From assembly GCF_014204755.1 (NCBI RefSeq), contig NZ_JACHLZ010000001.1, positions 2,790,001 to 2,854,000 on the forward strand: 64,000 nucleotides of DNA, written 5' to 3'. This document shows positions 25,103 to 33,379 of the stretch, in pieces. Position 1 is the stretch's first letter. Each line of letters starts with the position of its first letter. The notes under the pieces are model-generated. The model searched no databases and was not told the origin of the DNA. It was given only the letters and a program-made list of their open reading frames with translations. The DNA comes from Brachybacterium aquaticum (GTDB lineage Bacteria > Actinomycetota > Actinomycetes > Actinomycetales > Dermabacteraceae). Both the position numbers and the translations under genes were made by a program.

Positions 25103-26371
25103 TCAGCGGGCGATCTCGTCGTCGACGGTTCGGGGCAGGGCGGCGCGGAACCCGGCGATCGCGAGGAGCACGCCGGTGCCGGCGAGGAACCACAGCACCG
25201 ACGCGGTGGTGCCGGTGGCCTCCAGCAGGGCGCCGGCGATGAAGGGGCCGGCCGCGGCAATGAGATAGCCGATGGGCTGGGTGGCGCCGGACAGTCGCGC
25301 GGTCACCAGCGGCGAGCGGGTGCGGGCCGGGAGCAGGGCGATCGCGGTGGGGAAGGCGAAGCCGCCGAGGCCGAGCACGCATGCCCACAGCAGCGGGCTG
25401 ACGGTCGGGGCGAAGAGCAGGCCGAGGTAGCCGATGACCGTGAGCACCCCGAAGCTCGCCACGATCCACTGCAGTCCGCGGGCGCGGGCGATGACCGAGG
25501 GCATGACGAGCCCGCCCACGAAGCCCCAGCCGGAGATCACGCCCACCAGCACCCCGGCCCCGACGGGGCTGACCCCGACGTCGGTGAGGATCTGCGGGAG
25601 CATCCCGAACTGGGTGTAGGCGTTCAGGGACTGCATGGCGAACAGGAAGGTCAGCGCGATCGCGGTCGGAGAGCGCAGCAGCGAGCCGGGCAGCTCGCCG
25701 CGCGGCGGGGCGGGCGGGAAGTCGTGGCCGGTGCGTGTGAGCACCACCGCCCACACCACCACCGGCACCGCGATGAGGATCCCCCAGAACGCGAGCGAGA
25801 TCCGCCATCCCTCGACGGTCCCGCCGGCCAGCGGCACGGCGAGGGTGGGACCGGCCGCGCCGCCGAGGGCGAGGGTGACCGAATACAGGGTCATGAGACC
25901 GACGGTGCGGGTGCTGCCGTGGAGCTTCACCCATGCCGGGACCAGCACGTTGCCGAGCGCGGGACCGAGCAGGCCCAGCACCGACAGCAGCACGAACAGC
26001 CAGAACACCTCGGCCCCGGGGCGCAGCAGCAGCGCGATCGCGGTGACCACGAAGGAGGCGACCAACGAGCCGGTGAGACCGAGCCGGCGCGAGATCGGCA
26101 CGGCGAGCAGACCGAGCACGCCGAAGGCGAGGCAGGGCAGGGCGGTCAGCAGGCCGGAGGCGACCGCGCCCTGGCCGTACTCAGCGACGATCTGCTCCAT
26201 CAACGGGCCGACGCCGGTCGCGCCGGGGCGCAGGTTCACCGCGATGGTCGCGACCGCCAGCACCGCGAGCACGGCGCCGACGGGGCGGCGGACCCGCGAG
26301 CGCGCGGGGGCTGCGGAGTCGTCGGGTGCGGCAGGTGCGTCCTGGGGAGAGATGCGGGGAGAGGGGGTCAC
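25103..26371 (-). CDS. MFS transporter, CynX/NimT-like
   Basis: 422 residues with 12 predicted membrane helices and the CynX/NimT pattern: LRPGATGVGPLMEQI after helix 1, LGNVLVPAWVKLH between helices 4 and 5, and FFAMQSLNAYTQFGMLPQIL-like text after helix 7 (here FLFAMQSLNAYTQFGMLPQI). Family members move cyanate or 2-nitroimidazole-like organic anions; the substrate here is unknown. GTG 26371 is preceded by GGGGAG and replaces a longer reading that starts inside the repeats upstream. Confidence 0.85.
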   Translation of the reverse strand: MTPSPRISPQDAPAAPDDSAAPARSRVRRPVGAVLAVLAVATIAVNLRPGATGVGPLMEQIVAEYGQGAVASGLLTALPCLAFGVLGLLAVPISRRLGLTGSLVASFVVTAIALLLRPGAEVFWLFVLLSVLGLLGPALGNVLVPAWVKLHGSTRTVGLMTLYSVTLALGGAAGPTLAVPLAGGTVEGWRISLAFWGILIAVPVVVWAVVLTRTGHDFPPAPPRGELPGSLLRSPTAIALTFLFAMQSLNAYTQFGMLPQILTDVGVSPVGAGVLVGVISGWGFVGGLVMPSVIARARGLQWIVASFGVLTVIGYLGLLFAPTVSPLLWACVLGLGGFAFPTAIALLPARTRSPLVTARLSGATQPIGYLIAAAGPFIAGALLEATGTTASVLWFLAGTGVLLAIAGFRAALPRTVDDEIAR

Positions 26372-26426
26372 GCTCCCCTTGTACTCCTGCCCCGGCGCGG
26401 GAGCCAGTGAATGCCGGGCGGTGCCG

Positions 26427-26485
26427 CCGACATCACCCACCTCCGACATCACCCACCTCCGACATCACCTGCCGCCGACATCACC
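26427..26485. repeat. Four 16-bp-period repeats of CCGACATCACC
   Basis: Copies begin at 26427, 26443, 26459 and 26475, exactly 16 bp apart; the first two repeat units are identical over 16 bp (CCGACATCACCCACCT). They lie between the divergent MFS and NCS2 permease genes, the only intergenic space for both promoters. A TACGCT box for the rightward gene lies some 55 bp further. Confidence 0.8.
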
Positions 26486-26629
26486 CGGCGTCGGGCGGAT
26501 CTCACGCGGACGAGGGCCTCGGGCCCGCGCGAGCGGGCCTACGCTGGTGGCGGCCCGGCTCGCCGGGTCGCTCCCGGATCCCCTCCTCGCCCTCGTCGGC
26601 CTCCCCTCCCGGCGACCCCAAGGATGCCC

Positions 26630-28576
26630 ATGACCTCCGCCGCCACCGCACCCGCCCCGGACGCTCCCGCCGAGCGCGCCGTGCACCCCGTCGACCAGGT
26701 GCCGCCGCCCGCCCGGCTCACCGTGCTCTCGATCCAGCACGTGCTCGCGTTCTACGCGGGCGCGGTGATCGTGCCGCTGCTGATCGCCTCGGGCCTGAAC
26801 CTCACCCCCGAGCAGACGATCCACCTGATCAACGCGGACCTGTTCACCTGCGGCATCGCGACCCTGATCCAGTCGGTCGGGTTCTGGAAGGTGGGCGTGC
26901 GCCTGCCGATCATCCAGGGCGTGACCACCACCGCGGTGTCCCCGATCATCGCGATCGGCCTGGCTGCCACCGGCGGCGAGGGCGGCGCCGAGGGGCTGCC
27001 GATGATCTACGGCTCGATCATCGTCGCGGGCCTGTTCACGTTCCTGGTCGCCCCGTACTTCGCGCGGATCCTGCGGTTCTTCCCGCCGGTCGTGATCGGC
27101 ACCGTGCTGACCACCATGGGCATCACGCTGCTGGGCGTCTCCGCCGGGGACATCACCAACTACGCCGAGGGCACCCCCGCCACGCGCGACATCCTTTACG
27201 CGCTCGGCACCCTGGCCGTGATCGTGCTGGTCCAGCGGTTCTTCCGCGGGTTCCTCGGCACCATCGCGGTGCTGCTGGGTCTGGTGATCGGCACGGGCGT
27301 GGCCGTGCTGCTCGGGGACACCTCGTTCTCCGGAGTCACCGAGGCCTCCGCCTTCGAGGTCACCACCCCCTTCTACTTCGGCATCCCGACCTTCTCCCTC
27401 ACCGCGATCATCTCGATGATCATCGTCATGCTGATCACGATGGTGGAGACCACCGGCGACGTCTTCGCCGCCGGTGAGATCGTCGGCAAGCGCATCCGTC
27501 CCAAGGACATCTCCGCCGCGATCCGGGCCGACGGCCTGTCCACCCTGCTCGGCGGCGTGCTGAACTCCTTCCCCTACACCTGCTTCGCCCAGAACATCGG
27601 CCTGGTGCGGCTGACCCGCGTGAAGTCCCGCTGGGTCGTGGCGGGCGCGGGCGTGATCATGATCGTCCTCGGCGTGCTGCCCAAGGCCGGCGCCGTGGTC
27701 GCCGCGATCCCCTCCCCCGTGCTGGGCGGTGCGTCGCTGGCGCTGTTCGCATCGGTCGCCCTCGTGGGCATCCAGACCCTGTCCAAGGTGGACCTCACCG
27801 ACAACCGCAACTCGGTGATCGTGGGGACCTCGCTGGGTCTGGCGATGCTGGTGAGCTTCAAGCCCGACATCGCCGGGGTGTTCCCCTCCTGGGCGCAGGT
27901 GTTCGTCTCCTCCGGCGTGACCGTGGGAGCGATGTCCGCGATCGTGCTGAACCTGGTGTTCTTCCACCTGGGCCGCCAGCGCGGCGCGAACGTCGCCACC
28001 GACGCCTCGGGCCGCCGCATCGGCATCGAGGACGTGAACGCCATGGACCGGGGCGCGTTCGTCTCCACCTTCGGCACCCTGTTCAACGGCGCGACCTGGC
28101 CGCTCGAGCGGGCCTGGGAGTCCCGTCCCTTCGCCGACGCGCCCGCGCTGCGCGCCGCGATCGAGGACGCGGTCCTCACCGCCGACCGCGCCGACCAGGA
28201 CGCCCTGATCGCCGCCTACCCCGACATGGCGACCCTCGTGACGGCCGACGAGGAGCAGGCCGGGCGGATCAGCCAGGACGTGGGCTCCTTCGCCCTGGAG
28301 AACCTCACCGACGAGGACGTGGAGCAGGTCCGCGACCTCTCCCAGCGCTACACCGAGAAGTTCGGGCTGCCGTTCGTGGCGTTCCTGGGCCGCACCGACT
28401 CGTTCGCGCAGATCGTGGCCGACGGGGTGCGGCGCCTGGACCACTCCCCCGAGCACGAGCGCCGTGTGGCCCTCACCGAGGTCGCCGAGATCGCCGGGGA
28501 CCGCTTCGGGATCATGGTCGCCGACGCGAACCCCGTGGGCAGCGCCTGGGCGCGGAAGTTCGAGTCGCTGCAGTAA
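26630..28576 (+). CDS. NCS2 purine/uracil permease fused to an OHCU-decarboxylase-like domain
   Basis: 648 residues. Residues 25-460 are an NCS2 permease with 14 expected membrane segments (LPIIQGVTTTAVSPIIAIG, VETTGDVFAAGEIVGKRI), of the xanthine/urate/uracil type. Residues 485-645 resemble 2-oxo-4-hydroxy-4-carboxy-5-ureidoimidazoline decarboxylase, which finishes urate oxidation to allantoin (FNGATWPLERAWESRPF, YTEKFGLPFVAFLGR, HERRVALTEVAEI). In this family a His-Pro pair carries the catalytic His; here the place reads AAYPDM, so the domain may be inactive. The fusion argues for urate or a related purine as substrate. AAGG precedes ATG 26630; ATG 26624 is also in frame. Confidence 0.82.
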   Translation: MTSAATAPAPDAPAERAVHPVDQVPPPARLTVLSIQHVLAFYAGAVIVPLLIASGLNLTPEQTIHLINADLFTCGIATLIQSVGFWKVGVRLPIIQGVTTTAVSPIIAIGLAATGGEGGAEGLPMIYGSIIVAGLFTFLVAPYFARILRFFPPVVIGTVLTTMGITLLGVSAGDITNYAEGTPATRDILYALGTLAVIVLVQRFFRGFLGTIAVLLGLVIGTGVAVLLGDTSFSGVTEASAFEVTTPFYFGIPTFSLTAIISMIIVMLITMVETTGDVFAAGEIVGKRIRPKDISAAIRADGLSTLLGGVLNSFPYTCFAQNIGLVRLTRVKSRWVVAGAGVIMIVLGVLPKAGAVVAAIPSPVLGGASLALFASVALVGIQTLSKVDLTDNRNSVIVGTSLGLAMLVSFKPDIAGVFPSWAQVFVSSGVTVGAMSAIVLNLVFFHLGRQRGANVATDASGRRIGIEDVNAMDRGAFVSTFGTLFNGATWPLERAWESRPFADAPALRAAIEDAVLTADRADQDALIAAYPDMATLVTADEEQAGRISQDVGSFALENLTDEDVEQVRDLSQRYTEKFGLPFVAFLGRTDSFAQIVADGVRRLDHSPEHERRVALTEVAEIAGDRFGIMVADANPVGSAWARKFESLQ

Positions 28577-28643
28577 GCCCCCGCGACACACGCTCCCGCG
28601 CCCCCACCCCGTCCCGCCCCACGCCCACTCCGCAGCCCCGGGC

Positions 28644-28713
28644 GGTTACCCGCACGTCATGTGCGCCTGTGTTCCGTTCGTGGAACACAGGCGCACATGA
28701 CTTTCCGGTAACC
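28644..28713. repeat. Long perfect hairpin element A
   Basis: Arms 28656-28675 and 28682-28701 are perfectly complementary over 20 bp with a 6-nt loop. An outer pair GGTTACC (28644-28650) / GGTAACC (28707-28713) extends the structure. It lies between NCS2 and osmC. The arm starts TCATGTG, as in element B at 30497. It may terminate the permease transcript. Confidence 0.85.
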
Positions 28714-28831
28714 GGTGTGGGGTGAGCGCGGGCGGGACTACGGTGGGCCGGGAGCGCCCTCGCGGACCGCGAGGACGGCACCCGACCTGAACGGCAACCG
28801 ACCTGAACGGTCCTCGACCCAAGGAGTCACC

Positions 28832-29269
28832 ATGGCCCGCACCGTCGTCAGCAACGCCTCCACCGCCTGGACCGGGGATCTGATCTCCGGCTCCGGCTCG
28901 ACCACCCTGGACACCTCGAAGCTCGGCACGATGGACGTGTCCTGGAAGGCCCGTGCCGAGGACGCGGAGCAGGGCACCACCTCGCCCGAGGAGCTGATCG
29001 GCGCCGCCCACAGCGCCTGCTACACGATGCAGTTCTCGAACATGCTCGCCGAGAACGGCACCCCGCCCACCTCGATGGACACCGCCGCCGCGGTGAGCTT
29101 CAACGCCGGCGAGGGCGGCATCACCGGCATCGCCCTGACCGTCTCCGCGAAGGTCGACGGCATCGACGAGGCCGACTTCCAGCGCCTGGCCGAGGAGGCC
29201 AAGCAGACCTGCCCGGTCTCCAAGGCCCTCGCGGGCGTGGACATCACCCTCGAGGCCTCGCTGGCCTGA
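28832..29269 (+). CDS. osmC: OsmC/Ohr-family peroxiredoxin (OsmC type)
   Basis: 145 residues; thiol peroxidase that reduces organic hydroperoxides in the cytoplasm. The two redox cysteines are in place: AAHSACYTMQFS (Cys near residue 61) and QTCPVSKALAGVDI (Cys near 128), as is the catalytic-network glutamate in SPEELIGA. AAGGAG lies 6 bases before ATG 28832. The leader contains the direct repeat CCGACCTGAACGG twice, and a TACGGT box at 28739 may be its -10. Confidence 0.92.
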   Translation: MARTVVSNASTAWTGDLISGSGSTTLDTSKLGTMDVSWKARAEDAEQGTTSPEELIGAAHSACYTMQFSNMLAENGTPPTSMDTAAAVSFNAGEGGITGIALTVSAKVDGIDEADFQRLAEEAKQTCPVSKALAGVDITLEASLA

Positions 29270-29430
29270 CGGCCGGCGCACCGCGCGCCGCATCCCGCCG
29301 CGCAGTCAGCACCGCACTGCCCCGCCGGAGCGCCCGTCGGATCCCCGGATCCCGGCGGGCGCTCCGGCATGCATGGGCGCTCGACATGCACGGGCACCCG
29401 ACCGGACGCCCGCTGCCGCCCGCATCCCAC

Positions 29431-29436
29431 TACGGT
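29431..29436 (+). promoter_or_regulatory. -10 box TACGGT for a leaderless gene
   Basis: TACGGT ends 6 bp before ATG 29443. Confidence 0.5.
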
Positions 29437-29442
29437 GTCACC

Positions 29443-30360
29443 ATGCAGCCGATCCCCCGCCACTGGGCCATCGCGAGCCGGCACTTCACCGGTCCCGACG
29501 GCCGCGAGTACGACCTGCACATCAACGGCTCCTCACACGAGTCCGAGTCCGAGGCGCTGCGGGACGCGCAGCAGCGCCTGGAGCGGCTGATCGCCGCGGG
29601 CGGCCCCTACTCGTGGACCGGCGCGAGGAACGAGTACTACCCCGGCCGCCGCCAGCGCGAGGAGCTGCTGGAGGAGCTGCACTCCGCCGACGGTGCCCTG
29701 ATCGCCGCGGTCACGCGCACCCGGTACGGCGCCGCCGTGCTGAACACGGATGCACTGCTGATCAGCGACATCGACCTGCCCGCGCTGCCGTTCGTCCCCT
29801 TCCGCCCCGCCGCACGCCGCCTGTTGAACAGGCTGCTCGGCCGTGCACCCCGCGAGCCCCAGGTGGATCCCGAGGAGCTCGGCCTGCCGGGCCTGGGCGA
29901 GCGCGCCGAGGCCCACGCCGAGCTCCGCGGCGTGATCGCGGGCTTCATCGCCCGCCACCCCGAGCTCGGCGTGCGCACCTATCGCACGCGCAACGGCTTC
30001 CGCCTCCTGGTCACCGGCTCCGGGGCGGTACCCGCGAGCGAGCGCGCCCAGGACCTGATGCAGGAGGTGCGCACCGACCGGCTGTACATGCGCCTGTGCC
30101 GGGTCCACGACACCTACCGCGCCCGCCTCACCCCGAAGCCGTGGCGGATCGACGTGGACCGCTTCGAGGCGCTCGGCACCCGCACCGCCACAGCCCCCGA
30201 GCATCAGGACTGGGTGCGGCGCTACCGCGATGCCTCCGCGCAGGTCGCGGTGTGCCGCCTGCTCGAGGTGACCGGCCCTGCCCCGTCGGCCGAGGAGCAG
30301 CGGATCATCGACCTCCACGACCGAGCGACCCGCCCGGAGTCCGGGCTGCCGCTCGCCTGA
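29443..30360 (+). CDS. Conserved protein of unknown function, possibly primase-like fold
   Basis: 305 residues with no signal peptide or membrane segment. The middle has an acidic motif in a strand (NTDALLISDIDLP), and later TYRTRNGFRLLVTG and then DTYRARLTPKPWRIDVDRFE. A D-x-D strand followed by a strand ending in an R/H-G-x-R-L segment recalls archaeo-eukaryotic primase-like domains, but I cannot confirm that. The N-terminus (WAIASRHFTGPDGREYDL) and the spacer with PFRPAARRLLNRLLG are unlike the core. It stands alone, with a leaderless-type promoter. Confidence 0.6.
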   Translation: MQPIPRHWAIASRHFTGPDGREYDLHINGSSHESESEALRDAQQRLERLIAAGGPYSWTGARNEYYPGRRQREELLEELHSADGALIAAVTRTRYGAAVLNTDALLISDIDLPALPFVPFRPAARRLLNRLLGRAPREPQVDPEELGLPGLGERAEAHAELRGVIAGFIARHPELGVRTYRTRNGFRLLVTGSGAVPASERAQDLMQEVRTDRLYMRLCRVHDTYRARLTPKPWRIDVDRFEALGTRTATAPEHQDWVRRYRDASAQVAVCRLLEVTGPAPSAEEQRIIDLHDRATRPESGLPLA

Positions 30361-30496
30361 GACCCGAGACGCAGGGGCTCCGCGCAACGACGCAGGGCGA
30401 CGGCGAGCGTCATTCGCCCTTCTCTGCTGATGAGCCGAGCGGCACCGACGCGACGAGCCCGCGCCACGCCCTCGTCTCGCGGACGTCGCCCCCGTG

Positions 30497-30540
30497 TCAT
30501 GTGACGCCCTGTTCCACAGGTGGAACAGGGCGTCACATGA
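30497..30540. repeat. Long perfect hairpin element B
   Basis: Arms 30497-30516 and 30521-30540, perfectly complementary over 20 bp, with loop CAGG. It is related in sequence to element A (TCATGTG, CGCC and TTCC blocks shared in order). It is placed between the convergent ends of 29443-30360 and actP, so it could terminate both. Confidence 0.85.
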
Positions 30541-30642
30541 GATGGCGGTACCAGGTCGAGGCGCCGAGGTCGGGCCCCGGAGCATGGGTTCCGGCAGGTC
30601 GGGGCGACTGCGCCGATCCCCGGCCCGTCGGCCTCGCCCGAT

Positions 30643-32229
30643 TCAGTGCGGCTGGGTGGCCTTCTCCGCGCCGGCGCCGGTCATGGAGCGGACCTCCATC
30701 TCGGCCTGCTTGAGCTCGTCGTGCTCCGAGGAGGTGACCGAGCCGAGCCAGCCGAGGAAGAAGCCCAGCGGCACCGAGATGATCGCGGGGTTGGTCAGCG
30801 GGAACCAGGAGAAGTCCACGCCGGAGAACATCGCCGTCGGCGAGCCGGAGACGACGGGCGAGAAGATGATCAGGAACAGCGCGCTGCCCAGGCCCCCGTA
30901 GATGCTCCACAGCGAGCCGCGGGTGTTGAACCGCTTCCAGTACAGGGAGTACAGGATCGAGGGCAGGTTGGCGCTGGCGGCAACGGCGAAGGCGAGCGAG
31001 ACCAGGAAGGCCACGTTCTGCTCCGCGGCGAGGATGCCGCCGATGATCGAGACGCCGCCGATCACGACCGCGGTCCGTCGGGCGACGGCGACCTCCTTGG
31101 CGGGCTCGGCCTGGCCGTTCTTCAGCACGCCGTTGTAGATGTCGTGCGCGAAGGAGGCCGACGCCGTGATCGTCAGGCCCGCCACCACCGCGAGAATTGT
31201 CGCGAAGGCGACGGCGGAGATGATGCCCATCAGCACGGTGCCGCCGAGCGCGTAGGCGAGGGCGGGGGCGGCGGAGTTCGAGCCGCCGGGCAGGGTGCCG
31301 ATCACGTCCACGCCCACCATGTACGCCGCGGCGAAGCCGAGCACCATGGTGCACAGGTAGAAGAAGCCGATCAGGCCGATCGCCCACACCACCGAGCGCC
31401 GCGCCTCCTTGGCGGTGGGCACGGTGTAGAAGCGCATCAGCACGTGGGGCAGGCCGGCCGCGCCGAACACGAGCGCGATGGCGAGGGAGACGAAGCCGAG
31501 CTTGGAGGCGGCGGTGGAGCCGTACTGGTGCATCGGCTCGAGGATGGTGGCGCCGTCCGGATGCGTCTCGACCGCACGGCCGAGGACCTCGGAGAGGTTG
31601 AAGCCGTTCATCGCGAGGATCCACACGGTGGTGATGCCGACGGCGCTGACCAGCAGCACCGCCTTGATGATCTGCACCCAGGTGGTGCCCTTCATGCCGC
31701 CGATGAGCACGTAGGCGATCATCACCACGCCCACGATCGCGATCACGAGCGACTGGCCCACGCGGCCCTCGATGCCGATGAGCAGCGAGACCAGGGCGCC
31801 GGCGCCGGCCATCTGGGCGAGCAGGTAGAAGAAGGTGACGGCGAGGGTGGAGGTCGCCGCGGCCGTGCGCACGGGGCGCTGGCGCATGCGGAAGCTGAGC
31901 ACGTCCGCCATCGTGTACTTCGCGGTGTTGCGCAGCGGCTCGGCGACCAGCAGCAGCGCCACCAGCCACGCGACGAGGAAGCCGACGGAGTAGAGCAGAC
32001 CGTCGTAGCCGTACAGCGCGACCGCTCCGACGATGCCGAGGAACGAGGCGGCCGAGAGGTAGTCGCCCGCGATCGCGATGCCGTTCTGCCGGCCGGAGAA
32101 GGCGCGGCCGCCGTGGTAGAAGTCGCCGGCGGTCACGTTCTGGCGGGAGACGCGGATGACCACCACGAGGGTGACCACCACGAACGCGAGGAAGATCGCG
32201 ATGTTCAGGATCGGGTTGCCGAACTCCAT
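30643..32229 (-). CDS. actP: Cation/acetate symporter ActP
   Basis: Sodium:solute symporter family protein of 528 residues with about 13 membrane helices, importing acetate with a cation. Features: FSGRQNGIAIAGDYLSAASF, the long amphipathic GGMKGTTWVQIIKAVLLV, FGAAGLPHVLMRFYTVPT and VAGLTITASASFAHDIYNGV, all diagnostic for ActP. Translation is linked to the DUF485 gene upstream (TGATG overlap at 32231-32227). A CRP/GlxR-like site lies upstream of the pair. The C-terminal tail (DELKQAEMEVRSMTGAGAEK) is cytoplasmic. Confidence 0.95.
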   Translation of the reverse strand: MEFGNPILNIAIFLAFVVVTLVVVIRVSRQNVTAGDFYHGGRAFSGRQNGIAIAGDYLSAASFLGIVGAVALYGYDGLLYSVGFLVAWLVALLLVAEPLRNTAKYTMADVLSFRMRQRPVRTAAATSTLAVTFFYLLAQMAGAGALVSLLIGIEGRVGQSLVIAIVGVVMIAYVLIGGMKGTTWVQIIKAVLLVSAVGITTVWILAMNGFNLSEVLGRAVETHPDGATILEPMHQYGSTAASKLGFVSLAIALVFGAAGLPHVLMRFYTVPTAKEARRSVVWAIGLIGFFYLCTMVLGFAAAYMVGVDVIGTLPGGSNSAAPALAYALGGTVLMGIISAVAFATILAVVAGLTITASASFAHDIYNGVLKNGQAEPAKEVAVARRTAVVIGGVSIIGGILAAEQNVAFLVSLAFAVAASANLPSILYSLYWKRFNTRGSLWSIYGGLGSALFLIIFSPVVSGSPTAMFSGVDFSWFPLTNPAIISVPLGFFLGWLGSVTSSEHDELKQAEMEVRSMTGAGAEKATQPH

Positions 32230-32572
32230 CAGAGATCACCCTCCAGCTCGTGGCGGAGCTTCTCCGCGATCGGGTCCAGCGACTTGTTCGCGTGGCGGAT
32301 GTACAGCCAGGTGATCAGGAAGGTCATGAGGAACTGTGACAGGCCCATCAGCAGGCCGATGTTGAGGTTGCCCAGCACCGGGATCGACATGAAACCCTCG
32401 GCGTAGGTGGACAGCAGCACGTAGGCGAAGTACCAGACCAGGAACGAGATGGTCATGGGGATCGCGAAGCTGCGGAAGCTGCTGCGCAGCCGCGTGAAGT
32501 CCTCGGACTTCTGCACGGCGACGAACTGCTCGGGGGTGGGGGGCGCGGGGTCCGGGGGATGGGGGATGTCAC
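32229..32572 (-). pseudogene. DUF485 small membrane protein of the actP operon, one-base frameshift near the start
   Basis: The usual small two-helix partner of ActP. The body is intact (EQFVAVQKSEDFTRLRSSFR, then helices MTISFLVWYFAYVLLSTYA and IGLLMGLSQFLMTFLITWLY). GTG 32572, 8 bases after GGAG, is the right start but is in another frame. Adding one base to the six-base G run at 32538-32543 (C on the coding strand) restores MTSPIPRTPRPPTPEQFVAV, an ordinary family N-terminus. The 344-bp span is one short of 115 codons. It is therefore a one-base loss in a homopolymer, real or a read error. The stop overlaps the actP ATG. Confidence 0.8.
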
Positions 32573-32670
32573 GGGCACAACTCCTTCGTCCTGCTCGAGC
32601 GAGGGGCCCCGTCGTGGTGCCGCGGCGCGGCGCTGCGTCGGGGGTGTCCGGCCGGTAGGCCGACCATCGG

Positions 32671-32697
32671 ACGCTATCAGGTGTGACTGCGGTCACG
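32671..32697 (-). promoter_or_regulatory. Promoter of DUF485-actP with a CRP/GlxR-like site
   Basis: Minus strand: -10 TAGCGT (32676-32671). Overlapping the -35 position is TGTGACTGCGGTCACG (32682-32697), matching TGTGA-N6-TCACA at all but the last base. CRP-type regulators (GlxR in corynebacteria) control acetate metabolism, so control of actP by cAMP is plausible; the position would suit repression. Confidence 0.55.
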
Positions 32698-32747
32698 GGA
32701 GGGACCATCCGGGCCGGGAGATCGAATCGTGATCCGCCGGCCGACGG

Positions 32748-32789
32748 GCGCGCGACGAGCGCGGGCGGCCGACGGCGCGCGTCGCGCGC
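32748..32789 (-). terminator. Hairpin downstream of the ArsD-like gene
   Basis: GCGCGCGACG (32748-32757) pairs with CGTCGCGCGC (32780-32789). It follows the dnaB-arsD-like unit by 21 bp. The loop includes copies of the CGGCCGACGG half palindrome. Confidence 0.45.
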
Positions 32790-32809
32790 GGGTGGGCCGG
32801 CCGACGCCG

Positions 32810-33379
32810 TCAGCGCGCGGCGGACTCCCCCGCGTCGGGCAGGCCGTCGCCGTGGTCGCCGCCCATGAGGTTGCGGCGCCCGCCGATCTCGGGGCCGCCG
32901 ACGGGGCGGGGCTTGGCCGCCTGGACGCCGAGCAGCTGGGCGGCGAAGCCTCCCGCCTCCCGCGGCATCGGCGCGCCGGGGGTGCCGGGCGCACCGCCCG
33001 GCCCGCAGGCCGCGGCCGCCGCGCTCTTCGGCGCGCGCGGGGCGGTGCCGGCCTCGGCGAAGCGGCGCATCTGGGCGATGGTCGGGTAGGCGGCGGTGAC
33101 GACGATGTCGGCGCCGACCAGGGTCACCGGCAGCGCCCAGTCCCCGGCGGACTCGAGCAGGTCCGCGACCGGCTCGCACTGCGCGAAGGCCCAGGCGTCC
33201 TCGTCCTGCAGGTAGACGGTGATCGGGTGGCCCTCGAGGGCGAGCGCCGCGGCCTCGTCGAGGAACTGCTCGTGCCGCTCGGGGTCGGGCGGCGGGGAGG
33301 GCAGGAAGATGTCCAGCGCCGCGAGCCGGGAGGCGTCGGGCGCTGCGCCCGCCGCGGGATCGGACGCCGCGTCAGCCAC
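32810..33379 (-). CDS. ArsD-like thioredoxin-fold protein
   Basis: 189 residues. Residues 20-120 resemble the arsenic metallochaperone ArsD: LAALDIFLPSPPPDPERHEQF, then AFAQCEPVADLLESAGDWALPVTLV and DIVVTAAYPTIAQMRRF (quoted in parts). The vicinal cysteine pair that ArsD uses for As(III) is absent (one Cys only) and no ars genes are nearby, so a metal role is doubtful. A Gly/Pro-rich tail completes it. GTG 33379 overlaps the dnaB stop by 8 bp, so it is translated with dnaB. Confidence 0.6.
   Translation of the reverse strand: MADAASDPAAGAAPDASRLAALDIFLPSPPPDPERHEQFLDEAAALALEGHPITVYLQDEDAWAFAQCEPVADLLESAGDWALPVTLVGADIVVTAAYPTIAQMRRFAEAGTAPRAPKSAAAAACGPGGAPGTPGAPMPREAGGFAAQLLGVQAAKPRPVGGPEIGGRRNLMGGDHGDGLPDAGESAAR

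Noticed and set aside
26427-26485. CRISPR-like array
   Set aside because: Repeat unit 11-16 bp with 5-bp spacers, no leader and no cas genes.
26465-28591. 708-codon minus-strand frame opposite the permease fusion
   Set aside because: Antisense shadow without recognisable segments; the plus strand is a membrane protein with clear homology.
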